Positions 1-7,075 of a stretch of DNA of 10,182 bases are shown here, one piece after another. The DNA comes from Flavobacteriales bacterium (lineage in GTDB: Bacteria > Bacteroidota > Bacteroidia > NORP154). The stretch spans positions 1-10,182 of the forward strand of contig DTSC01000235.1 in NCBI GenBank assembly GCA_012965625.1. Direction: 5' to 3'. Both the position numbers and the translations under genes were made by a program. The notes below the pieces were generated by a model. It was not told where the DNA came from and made no database searches. It worked only from the letters and a program-made list of their open reading frames with translations. Every line of letters begins with the position of its first letter. Within the stretch, counting starts at the first letter, position 1.

Positions 1-1
1 T

Positions 2-1783
2 GCTCCAAGCATCAGCAGCCCAACCATTCAGGATGTTAGCTGCCAGGGCAGTGGAGACGGCTCTATAAGTATCAGCATGACAGGAGGTTCACTGCCATAT
101 ACTTATTCCTGGTCTACAGGAGACAGTGGTACCGCCATAAATAATTTGGCAGCTGGCCCTTATGAGGTTTTGGTTACCGATACTCTTGGCTGTACGGTAA
201 GCAGGAGCATTGTGGTGAGCGAACCTGCAGCATTGGTCATTGCTGACAGCAGCACCTCCCCTGCTTGCGGTGCCTCTAATGGAGATGCCACAGTAATTAC
301 TTCAGGAGGTACAGCACCCTATAGCTATTTGTGGAGCACAGGCAATACTAGCAGTACCGATACTGGACTTCCAGCAGGAGTATACGGAGTCACAGTTAGC
401 GATGTCAACGGCTGCTCAGACTCTTTGAATATTTCAGTGAGTGAAGTGGGGGGTGCCAGCATTGTTATAGGGGGCTTTAGCTCCCCTGGCTGCGGATCTT
501 CTTCGGGCTCGATCGATATTACCCCCACGGGTGGCACCATGCCTTATACCTTCTTGTGGTCTAATGGGGATACCATAGAAGACATCAGTGGCCTTGCCAA
601 TGGGCAATACAACGTAACAGTTACAGGAAACGACGGTTGCATGGGAACTTACACCACATCCTTAACAAGCATGTTGCCTATTACACCCAGCATATGCCTG
701 GTAACGGTAGATACGCTTTTGGGTACCAATTTAATAATATGGGAAAAGGATAGCCCACAGGTAGCCACCTCCTACAACATCTACAAGGAGAGCACCGCTG
801 CCGGAGTGTATTATTTGCTTGACAATATTCCAGCAAGCGCTATAAGTCTTTACGAAGACCCCATTTCCAATCCGCAGATCCGCTCCTGGCGGTATAAGCT
901 CTCTGCAGTGGACTCATGTGGCAATGAATCGGATATGAGCACTGACCACAAGACCATACACTTAACGATCAATCTGGGTCTGCAAGGAACGATCAACTTA
1001 ATATGGGACCATTATAAAGGCTTCCCGGTAAGCACCTATTACATCAAGCGGTATCTGCCAAGCACTGGATGGGTAGAAATTGATTCATTGGCCAGTTCCC
1101 TTACTTCCTATACTGACACCCCTGCTACCCAGGTAGGCTTGTTTTACCAAATTTCCGTGAAGCATCCTGATGGTTGTTTCTCCTCTAAAATGGGAAAGAA
1201 CTACAACAGCACCAGGTCAAATACCACCTCTATTGGGAATACGCCTTTTGGCCTTGCTCCTGCAGCAGATTTCCTTGCCAGTATTACAAGTGTAAATGTT
1301 GGTGGGGCCATTGATTTCTTGGACCTTTCGCAAAATAACCCTACTTCCTGGACCTGGTTGTTTGATGGTGGCACACCCGCTTTTGAAACAGATCAGAACC
1401 CAATAGGCATTATTTATAATACAGCAGGCGTATATGATGTTACGCTAATTGCTGCCAATGCCCTTGGAAGCGACACCTTGGTAAAAAGTGCATATATACA
1501 AGTAAGTTCAGGAGTGGGAATGGAAGGTGAAGAAACAAAAACCAATAGGCTACTTGTCTATCCCAATCCTTTTACCCAAACTACGACCATTTCCTTTGCC
1601 AATGCCAGGCAAGCATCCTATACACTTACCGTATACAATATAATGGGTGAAAAAGTGCGTAGGGCAGGTGGTATTACAGCAGAGAAATTTATATTTGAAA
1701 AGGGAGAGCTCCTACCTGGTGTTTACTTTTTCGATCTGAGTGGCGATGGAATGCTATATCGAGGAAGGTTGCTAATAAACTAG
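2..1783 (+). CDS. T9SS-exported SprB-repeat surface protein, 3' part (5' end outside window)
   Basis: The frame is open from base 2 and has no start in the window, so this is the C-terminal 593 residues of a larger protein. The internal ATG at 77 lies inside a repeat and is not a start. Domains in order (residue 1 = codon at base 2): three SprB-type repeats at about 14-64, 89-138 and 164-213, each with Cys at both ends, a GG-x-x-PYxxxWS core and a final GC; two fibronectin-III-like modules at about 224-405; a PKD-like domain at about 422-502 (WTWLFDGG, then AGVYDVTL); and a type A T9SS sorting domain at about 517-593 (YPNPF near its start, GVYFFDL near its end). SprB repeats are known from the Flavobacterium gliding adhesin SprB and many large Bacteroidota surface proteins. 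The inferred role is a secreted, cell-surface-attached adhesin or matrix protein; its ligand is unknown. The 105 bp to the next gene show no clear terminator. Confidence 0.93.
   Translation, partial: APSISSPTIQDVSCQGSGDGSISISMTGGSLPYTYSWSTGDSGTAINNLAAGPYEVLVTDTLGCTVSRSIVVSEPAALVIADSSTSPACGASNGDATVITSGGTAPYSYLWSTGNTSSTDTGLPAGVYGVTVSDVNGCSDSLNISVSEVGGASIVIGGFSSPGCGSSSGSIDITPTGGTMPYTFLWSNGDTIEDISGLANGQYNVTVTGNDGCMGTYTTSLTSMLPITPSICLVTVDTLLGTNLIIWEKDSPQVATSYNIYKESTAAGVYYLLDNIPASAISLYEDPISNPQIRSWRYKLSAVDSCGNESDMSTDHKTIHLTINLGLQGTINLIWDHYKGFPVSTYYIKRYLPSTGWVEIDSLASSLTSYTDTPATQVGLFYQISVKHPDGCFSSKMGKNYNSTRSNTTSIGNTPFGLAPAADFLASITSVNVGGAIDFLDLSQNNPTSWTWLFDGGTPAFETDQNPIGIIYNTAGVYDVTLIAANALGSDTLVKSAYIQVSSGVGMEGEETKTNRLLVYPNPFTQTTTISFANARQASYTLTVYNIMGEKVRRAGGITAEKFIFEKGELLPGVYFFDLSGDGMLYRGRLLIN
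41..640 (+). repeat. Three tandem SprB-type protein repeats, 75-codon period
   Basis: Three copies of a Cys-bounded module begin at 41, 266 and 491, exactly 225 bases apart. They end at the GC dipeptides at 193, 415 and 640. Shared features are Cys at the start, G-x-I or equivalent, GG-x-x-PYxxxWS near the middle, a Leu-Ala/Pro-x-Gly turn, and V-T/S-D/G-x-x-GC at the end. The similarity is clear in protein and patchy in DNA, so this is an old internal duplication rather than a recent one. More copies probably lie upstream of the window. Confidence 0.85.
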
Positions 1784-1888
1784 ATGAGACTTATTAGGTT
1801 ATTTTCTTCTAATTGAATTTATGTATATTCGTTATGCTTTATTAATTTCAATTTTCAACTTTAATCGGTTAATACATCATTTCGCAAA

Positions 1889-4800
1889 ATGCATAAGGGA
1901 ACCATCTGTAAAAGGACCTCAATTACCTTAGGCTTAATGTTTCTTGTGCTCTCCGCTGCGCTAGCCCAAACTTATAAAGAAAAGGGCAATATACCCTTAC
2001 GCAATTTCACGACAAAGGAATACAGAAGTGTACCTATTAATAACTGTGTAATTGAGGATTTGAGAGGTATTATTTATGTAGCTAATAATGGCGGTGTACT
2101 AACATATGATGGTCTAAGGTGGAGTACAATTAGAATATTAGATGACGCCAAAGTATTCTCACTTGGGATTAATAATAATGGTGTAATTTTTGTCGGAGGC
2201 CAGGACCAATTGGGATATTTGTGGCCTGACCCCATTGGTAATTTGGAATATAGGTCTTTGCTTGAGCGGCTTCCCAAAGCTGATCAATCTTTTGGGCGTG
2301 TACAAAAGATATTTCCCTACGCTGGCAATGTCTATTTCTATACAGACAAAGGAAGAGTACTTGTTCTGTCTGGAGAAACCCTGGAAATTATTGACTTAGA
2401 TAACTTGGTCAACATTTTTCTTTTAGAAGACAAACTGTTTTTCCTTCAGGAAGGGACTGGCCTTTTAATGCTTGAGGACAATAGGAAGCGCGTGGTCCTT
2501 GATGCAACCGTCCTTCAAGGCATCACGATCCAAGCCATGCTGCCTTTAAACAGAACTCAAATATTATTAATAAGTGAAAAACATGGTCTTTTTCATCTCA
2601 ATAATGATAACGATGAGGGTTATAAACTGGATAAATTCCCAACAGAAATTGATCGCTTTTTCAATCAAAATGCAATAAAGAATGGAATAGTCCTGAGTAA
2701 TGGCCACATTTCTATAGGAACCAAAGACCAGGGGCTTATTGTATTGGATCAATTGGGTAGGCTAGAACAGTTTGTCAATAAAAAATCAACCTTGCAAAAC
2801 ATGACCATACATTATCAGTACCAGGACTCCCATGGCAGCCTTTGGCTGGCCTTGCGTAATGGCATCTCCAAGCTTGATATTAGCTCTCCAATTGTTAGTT
2901 TTCTAAAAGATCGCAAATTAGAAGGTACCATTGAGACAATAGAAAGGTGCAATGGTTATCTATATGTAGGAAGTGACCAAGGTTTGTACTTATTGGACAA
3001 TGAACAAGTGCTTGAATCTGATGGTTCATCTTACAATTATTCAGATCTCCGTAAGATTCTAAATGCTGAATGCTGGGATCTATTATCATTAAAGATAAAA
3101 AATGAAGAATTATTACTTGTTGCAGCTTCTGAAGGAATATTCCAGATAGACAACAATCAAGAAATCAAAAAAATCTCTTCCTATGATCCAAATGTTTTAT
3201 ATCAATCAAAAAAAGATCCAAACAGAATCTTTGTGGGCCTTTATCCGGGTTTTGCCTCCATATATTACAAAAATGGCAAATGGAAAGATGAGGCCAGAAT
3301 AGAAGCTATAAAGGACAGGATTTATCGAATTGAGATGGATGAGGATGGCACCTATTGGCTGGGAAATGATGATCCCCCTAATGGCACTGCAAACCTCACA
3401 ATGAATAGATACAGAAGTCAGCTAGCCAGCATCCAGATAGCAAGTTATGATACCTCCAATGGTTTGCCCAAACAATTTGTATATCCAGTTAAGGGTGTAC
3501 AAGGCATAATCTTTACCACATCTGAGGGGCTTTGCAGTTTCGATAAGACTAGCAATACATTTGCCCCCTATCTGAATTTCGGTGCTCAGTTTGCTGATGG
3601 CAGCCTAAATACTCATCGTTTAGAGGTAGACAAAACAGGCAATGTGTGGATGTGCACATTAAATGAATGGGAAGAAGTTGATGTGGGCTATGCCTGGCCT
3701 GACCAGCAAGGTCAATACCACTGGGAGAATAAACCCTTCAGGGGTATTACAGAGGGTGTAATTATGGCCTTTCTCCATGAAGCCAATGGAATAACTTGGC
3801 TTGGAGGCACGCATGGCTTATTTAGATATGATGCATTTGTTAAAGCGAATTACGATAAAGACTTTTCAGCCCTAATTCGACAAGTAATAGTAGGTAGAGA
3901 AGTGGTGATTCATGGAGGCAGCTATCTAGACAAATTTAGCACGATTGTCTATACCCAACCAGATAATATGAAGCATGAATTGAAATATGCCCAAAACTCC
4001 ATCAGCTTTCAATTTGCGGCATACAGCTATGAAGGCACATCAGTTAATACTTTCAGCTACAGGCTGGATGGTTTTGAAAATGAGTGGTCTCCCTTCAAAC
4101 CAGAAGCAACGGCAAAGTTCACCAACCTTCATGAGGGCAGTTATTCTTTCAGGGTTAGGGGGCAAAACCTGTACGGACATGAAAGTAAAGAAGCCGTATA
4201 TGAATTCACCATACTCCCACCTTGGTACAGAACTATGTGGGCATATATTGGATATATCCTTTTATTCATCGGTCTCATTTACACAATAGTAAGAGTGAGT
4301 ATTTACAGGCTGAACGCTGCTAAAGTTCAACTTGAAAAGGTAGTGGCAGAGAGAACTGAAGAAGTGGTTAAGCAAAAGGAGGAGATAGCTCAAAAGAATA
4401 AGGACATAACAGCTAGCATACGCTATGCAGAGCGTATACAAAGCTCATTGCTGCCCTCAAGTGAGGAGCTCTCCATTTTGCCAGATGGATTTGTGTTATT
4501 TCAACCTAAAGACATTGTAAGCGGAGACTTTTACTGGATGCAACACCACAATGACCGTATCTACCTTGCTGCTTGTGACTGCACAGGGCATGGCGTTCCC
4601 GGAGCATTCATGAGCATGATTGGCTCCTCTTTCCTCGATGAGGCAGTGATAGAAAAGGGAATTACCCAACCAAATGAGATATTCTTTGAGGTAAGAAAAG
4701 GATTCATCAAGGCCCTAAAGCAAACGGGAGAAAAGGGGCAGCAGAAAGATGGCATGGACGCTACGTTGATCGCTTGGGATAAGAAAACTGCCTTACAGGT

Positions 4801-5149
4801 AGCTTCAGCTTTCAACCCTGTACTGATCATTAGAAAAGGAGAGATAGAGGAGCTCAAGCCAGACAGGCAGCCCGTAGGTTTTCACACAGGAGCACAAAAG
4901 CCCTTTACCCATCATGAGCACAAATTAGAAAAAGGAGATACGGTCTATATATTCTCTGACGGCTATCCAGACCAGTTCGGTGGAAAAAAGGACAAGAAAT
5001 TTATGATGAAAAACTTTAAGAAGCTGCTCTTATCCATACAGGACAAAGCCATGAACGAGCAGAAAACTATCTTAGAAGAAACCATGGCAGAATGGAGAGG
5101 AGACACCGAGCAGGTGGATGATATCCTGGTGATGGGGGTTAGGTTTTAA
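1889..5149 (+). CDS. Transmembrane sensor: beta-propeller + Y_Y_Y + SpoIIE/PP2C phosphatase
   Basis: This 1086-residue protein starts with a signal peptide (about 1-26, ending LSAALA-Q). A long region (about 30-690) has the look of two-component-regulator propeller repeats, for example GSLWLALRNGISKLD. A Y_Y_Y domain follows (about 700-776), then one membrane helix (about 784-806), a charged coiled coil (about 808-845) and the RYAERIQ linker typical of Bacteroidota SpoIIE phosphatases. The cytoplasmic PP2C-like domain (about 865-1086) keeps the metal-binding acidic residues: D880 in GDFYWM, D897 in DCTGHG, D1024 in FSDG and D1077/D1078 in DDILVMG. Family knowledge says such domains dephosphorylate Ser/Thr on anti-sigma-factor antagonists or similar partners. 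The inference is that a periplasmic signal read by the propeller controls the phosphatase. No kinase, antagonist or sigma factor lies nearby, so the target is unknown. I see no confident promoter upstream. Confidence 0.93.
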   Translation: MHKGTICKRTSITLGLMFLVLSAALAQTYKEKGNIPLRNFTTKEYRSVPINNCVIEDLRGIIYVANNGGVLTYDGLRWSTIRILDDAKVFSLGINNNGVIFVGGQDQLGYLWPDPIGNLEYRSLLERLPKADQSFGRVQKIFPYAGNVYFYTDKGRVLVLSGETLEIIDLDNLVNIFLLEDKLFFLQEGTGLLMLEDNRKRVVLDATVLQGITIQAMLPLNRTQILLISEKHGLFHLNNDNDEGYKLDKFPTEIDRFFNQNAIKNGIVLSNGHISIGTKDQGLIVLDQLGRLEQFVNKKSTLQNMTIHYQYQDSHGSLWLALRNGISKLDISSPIVSFLKDRKLEGTIETIERCNGYLYVGSDQGLYLLDNEQVLESDGSSYNYSDLRKILNAECWDLLSLKIKNEELLLVAASEGIFQIDNNQEIKKISSYDPNVLYQSKKDPNRIFVGLYPGFASIYYKNGKWKDEARIEAIKDRIYRIEMDEDGTYWLGNDDPPNGTANLTMNRYRSQLASIQIASYDTSNGLPKQFVYPVKGVQGIIFTTSEGLCSFDKTSNTFAPYLNFGAQFADGSLNTHRLEVDKTGNVWMCTLNEWEEVDVGYAWPDQQGQYHWENKPFRGITEGVIMAFLHEANGITWLGGTHGLFRYDAFVKANYDKDFSALIRQVIVGREVVIHGGSYLDKFSTIVYTQPDNMKHELKYAQNSISFQFAAYSYEGTSVNTFSYRLDGFENEWSPFKPEATAKFTNLHEGSYSFRVRGQNLYGHESKEAVYEFTILPPWYRTMWAYIGYILLFIGLIYTIVRVSIYRLNAAKVQLEKVVAERTEEVVKQKEEIAQKNKDITASIRYAERIQSSLLPSSEELSILPDGFVLFQPKDIVSGDFYWMQHHNDRIYLAACDCTGHGVPGAFMSMIGSSFLDEAVIEKGITQPNEIFFEVRKGFIKALKQTGEKGQQKDGMDATLIAWDKKTALQVASAFNPVLIIRKGEIEELKPDRQPVGFHTGAQKPFTHHEHKLEKGDTVYIFSDGYPDQFGGKKDKKFMMKNFKKLLLSIQDKAMNEQKTILEETMAEWRGDTEQVDDILVMGVRF

Positions 5150-5197
5150 TAATGCTGTAAAATATATAAGAAAGGTTTATCGAGCTATTTCAGAAGA

Positions 5198-6067
5198 TTA
5201 TTTCTTTCCCTTCATAAACGTTTCCAGCATGTCCCACATTTCAGGGGTCACTTTATCCATATTATTGAATTGTCCTGCCCCTTTAAGCCATTCTCCTCCG
5301 TCTATAGAAATAATGTCACCGGTAATATAGGCTGAATATTCAGAGACCATGTACGCTGCAAGATTGGCCAGCTCCTGGTGGTCACCAACCCGGCCCAGAG
5401 GTACTTTCTTGGTAGGGTCAAATTCTTCTTTGATAGGATCAGGCAACAACCTGGACCATGCACCTTCAGTAGGAAACGGGCCAGGGGCCACTGCATTCAG
5501 ACGAATACCATGTCTTGCCCATTCTACCGCAAGTGATTTCGTCATTCCAAGAACCCCGGATTTTCCGCAAACAGATGGAACAACCCAGCCCGAACCGGTA
5601 AAGGCATAGGTTGTCAACACGCTCAGCACAGTGCCCTTTATCTTTTTTTCAATCCAGTACTTACCCATGGCTAGGGTGAAATTATAGGAACCCTTAAGAA
5701 CAATATCCACAACAACATCAAAGGCGCGGTGGGAAAGTCGTTCTGTGGGACTGATGAAATTGCCAGCTGCATTGTTCAACAAAATATCAACTTGTCCGTA
5801 TTTTTCAATTCCCTTGGCTAAGACATTTTCAACTTCGTCATATTTTCTAACATCACAAGCGATTGCAAGAACACTTCCGCCAGTTTCTTTTGCAAGCTCT
5901 TTAGCCGTTTTATCAAGAACGTCTTGTTTTCTGCTGCAGATGATAAGGTTTGCCCCCAGCTCTAGGAAGTATTTCCCCATAGACCTGCCTAAACCAGTTC
6001 CGCCTCCGGTAATAATAATTGTTTTTCCTTTAAGGGCATTATCCCTTAACATTCCCTGTGTATGCAT
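5198..6067 (-). CDS. SDR oxidoreductase, 2,4-dienoyl-CoA reductase-like
   Basis: A 289-residue classical-length short-chain dehydrogenase with a Rossmann fold. The nucleotide-binding motif TGGGTGLG is at 20-27, a basic SRK at 45-47 favours NADPH over NADH, CDV is at 71-73 and NNAAG at 98-102. The segment NNAAGNFISPTERLS and the later GSG-x-VVPS closely match, from memory, mitochondrial 2,4-dienoyl-CoA reductase (DECR1). The usual YxxxK catalytic pair is absent. Instead Y154, S165 and K169 have the spacing of DECR1 Tyr199, Ser210 and Lys214. The likely role is reduction of 2,4-dienoyl-CoA esters during beta-oxidation of unsaturated fatty acids in the cytoplasm; another enoyl-thioester substrate is possible. 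The C-terminal part, with F-N-x-x-x-KVT, also fits DECR. The first Met (6067) is used; Met6 (6052) is an alternative. The gene converges with the phosphatase gene 48 bp away, and a terminator separates it from ssb. Confidence 0.9.
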   Translation of the reverse strand: MHTQGMLRDNALKGKTIIITGGGTGLGRSMGKYFLELGANLIICSRKQDVLDKTAKELAKETGGSVLAIACDVRKYDEVENVLAKGIEKYGQVDILLNNAAGNFISPTERLSHRAFDVVVDIVLKGSYNFTLAMGKYWIEKKIKGTVLSVLTTYAFTGSGWVVPSVCGKSGVLGMTKSLAVEWARHGIRLNAVAPGPFPTEGAWSRLLPDPIKEEFDPTKKVPLGRVGDHQELANLAAYMVSEYSAYITGDIISIDGGEWLKGAGQFNNMDKVTPEMWDMLETFMKGKK

Positions 6068-6101
6068 AGCAATTCGTTTTCTTTATTAAATTAACAAGAA
6101 A

Positions 6102-6132
6102 CAATATTACAAGATTTTTTACAAAAATCAAG
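6102..6132 (-). promoter_or_regulatory. Candidate promoter of the SDR gene
   Basis: Read on the minus strand, CTTG (6129-6132), 19 bases, then TAATATTG (6102-6109), which is one mismatch from the Bacteroidota -7 consensus TANNTTTG. It would start transcription about 30 bases before the ATG at 6067. The -33 element lies inside the stem of the ssb terminator. Assignment is by pattern only. Confidence 0.5.
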
Positions 6133-6156
6133 AGGGGCAAAGGCCCCTCTTGATTT
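6125..6156 (-). terminator. Intrinsic terminator downstream of ssb
   Basis: A perfect 14-bp stem (6125-6138 with 6143-6156) with a four-base loop. The inner half is GC-rich (AGAGGGGC/GCCCCTCT). On the minus strand it ends in a run of five T, three of them shared with the stem. It begins 15 bases past the ssb stop codon. There is no T-run on the plus strand, so it acts for minus-strand transcripts, separating ssb from the SDR gene. Confidence 0.9.
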
Positions 6157-6171
6157 AGAAATAAATGCTAA

Positions 6172-6528
6172 CTAGTTATTTGCTGCAACAGCATTCTTGC
6201 TGCCTAACATCAAAAGATCGCTGACTACTATCTCTGTAACATATCGCTTAATGCCCTTCTTATCCTCATAAGATCGGCCTACAAGCCTTCCTTCAATTGC
6301 CACTCTATTGCCTTTTTTGAGGTATTTCCCTGCTATCTCTGCAGTTTTGCCCCAAGCAACAAGGTTATGCCATTGGGTCTCAGTCACCTTTTCTCCAGAA
6401 GACTTTTTATAAGTGTCTGAAGTTGCCAATGCTAATTTTGCAAGTGTTTTTCCATCAGTCAATTCTTTCATCTCTGGATCTGCTCCCAGGTTTCCTATTA
6501 ACTGAACTTTATTTCTTAGTGTTTTCAT
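6172..6528 (-). CDS. ssb: Single-stranded DNA-binding protein, short form
   Basis: A 118-residue OB-fold SSB starting MKTLRNKVQLIGNLG, the usual opening of Bacteroidota SSBs. Further family signatures are the conserved W-H-N-L-V-A-W-G-K segment, AEIAGKYLKKGNRVAIEGRL and the YVTEIVVSDLLMLG strand. The protein would bind ssDNA, probably as a tetramer, in replication, recombination and repair. It stops at about the end of the OB fold (GSKNAVAANN) and lacks the Pro/Gly-rich linker and acidic tail (DDxxF-like) that recruit partner proteins in standard SSBs. It may therefore be a second SSB specialised for recombination, repair or uptake; the main ssb is not in the window. An in-frame ATG at 6588 would add 20 residues unlike any SSB, and it lies within the predicted -7 promoter element, so the start at 6528 is preferred. 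The sequence before it (AAATCAAAAACA) is A-rich with no Shine-Dalgarno. Confidence 0.93.
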   Translation of the reverse strand: MKTLRNKVQLIGNLGADPEMKELTDGKTLAKLALATSDTYKKSSGEKVTETQWHNLVAWGKTAEIAGKYLKKGNRVAIEGRLVGRSYEDKKGIKRYVTEIVVSDLLMLGSKNAVAANN

Positions 6529-6585
6529 TGTTTTTGATTTTAATTGCCCACCCATTGGTGAACGGATTTTTAATTTAGTTATCGT

Positions 6586-6617
6586 CAATTCTATTATCGC
6601 TGTTTTCAGTTGTCAAT
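6586..6617 (-). promoter_or_regulatory. Candidate ssb promoter
   Basis: On the minus strand, ATTG (6614-6617), a 20-base spacer, then TAGAATTG (6586-6593). This fits the Bacteroidota TTG-N17-23-TANNTTTG pattern with one mismatch. It predicts a start about 50 bases before the ATG at 6528. The -33 element sits within one arm of the inverted repeat at 6611-6642. Confidence 0.55.
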
Positions 6618-6642
6618 TTTTGAAATCTTTGATTAATTGACA
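6611..6642. repeat. Inverted repeat TGTCAATT-N16-AATTGACA at the ssb promoter
   Basis: Two perfect 8-base arms (6611-6618 and 6635-6642) are separated by 16 bases. A third copy of the core GTCAATT lies at 6584-6590, overlapping the -7 element in the same orientation as the first arm. The arrangement suits a dimeric repressor or activator site for ssb. No regulator is identified, and an AT-rich background makes chance occurrence possible. Confidence 0.4.
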
Positions 6643-6937
6643 GGCCAAAATTATTGTGCAGCAGAAGGATCTGAAAACGGAATAACGATATCAAGGTATC
6701 TGGATTTTGCAATAATTATCATTTACATCATAAATTGAGAGATGCATCGCATTGGTTTTGCAAAAAATCTAAAATAACTAAGCATTCCAAAGTCTAATTC
6801 GCAAATTATCACCTTAAGTATTGGGGGGTATTTGCAATTAATGCTAATATAGTTTCAGACAATCACCATTAAGAAATGAAATCCTTAACACCTTATAATA
6901 TATAAGAAGAAGAAATTAAACGCATTTACAAATCCAA

Positions 6938-6966
6938 ATTACAGTTGCCATTAGAAAGGCTGTAAT
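6938..6966. repeat. Inverted repeat, first hairpin of the 7073 leader
   Basis: Perfect 7-base arms ATTACAG (6938-6944) and CTGTAAT (6960-6966), with an extra CC/GG pair possible inside after a three-base bulge. It lies 18 bases before the next hairpin. Possible RNA structure or protein site; function unknown. Confidence 0.35.
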
Positions 6967-6984
6967 AAAATTTCAGAAATCCAT

Positions 6985-7011
6985 TCTAAATAGAGATATT
7001 TAGATTTTTTT
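6985..7011 (+). terminator. Weak terminator-like hairpin with T7 run, no gene upstream
   Basis: Perfect 8-base arms TCTAAATA (6985-6992) and TATTTAGA (6997-7004) close a GAGA loop and are followed at once by seven T (7005-7011). The layout is that of a plus-strand intrinsic terminator, but the stem has only one G-C pair and would be weak. No plus-strand gene lies upstream within the intergenic region. It could end a small RNA, act as an attenuator for the gene at 7073, or be chance. Confidence 0.35.
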
Positions 7012-7053
7012 ATATATCTTTATCTTTATAATTGTTTTAGTATATTAGCATAC

Positions 7054-7075
7054 TGATTATTCATAATCAATTATG
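7054..7075 (+). promoter_or_regulatory. Overlapping inverted repeats at the start codon of the CxxC-protein gene
   Basis: TGATTAT-TC-ATAATCA (7054-7069) ends three bases before the ATG. An overlapping alternative, CATAAT-CA-ATTATG (7062-7075), includes the ATG itself. The two pairings exclude each other because they share the middle arm. It could be an operator or a start-site hairpin, but both are AT-rich with a two-base spacer, so an RNA hairpin would need to open the inner pairs. Confidence 0.35.

Larger units (their letters stand above)
6529..7072. other. 544-bp intergenic region between divergent ssb and the CxxC-protein gene
   Basis: There is no convincing coding frame. The left end holds the ssb promoter and its GTCAATT repeats. 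The middle (about 6650-6930) is AT-rich, with an isolated G6 run at 6823-6828, a pair GCAAAT/ATTTGC flanking it (6801-6806 and 6830-6835), and a short palindrome GATGCATC at 6741-6748; none has a clear meaning. The right end has a run of inverted repeats before the gene at 7073 (6938-6966, 6985-7011, 7054-7075). Two poor -7-like boxes, TATAATTG (7027-7034) and TATATTAG (7041-7048), lack a TTG at proper spacing, so no promoter is assigned. Confidence 0.6.

Noticed and set aside
2..640. Tandem repeats as a CRISPR or mobile element
   Set aside because: The units are protein-coding SprB modules with diverged DNA, without spacers or terminal repeats.
4561..4857. 98-codon minus-strand frame inside the phosphatase gene
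   Set aside because: Antisense shadow of the conserved SpoIIE domain with no features of its own.
5745..6089. 114-codon plus-strand frame opposite the SDR gene
   Set aside because: Antisense to the conserved Rossmann fold; no domain or start signal.
6529..6588. 20-residue N-terminal extension of SSB from the ATG at 6588
   Set aside because: The added residues do not resemble SSB, and the codon lies in the predicted -7 promoter element; MKTLRNKVQLIGNLG is the typical start.
6584..6618. Sigma-70-like TTGACA promoter for ssb
   Set aside because: The TTGACA-like box has no TATAAT-like box at 16-18 bases; the Bacteroidota pattern fits better.
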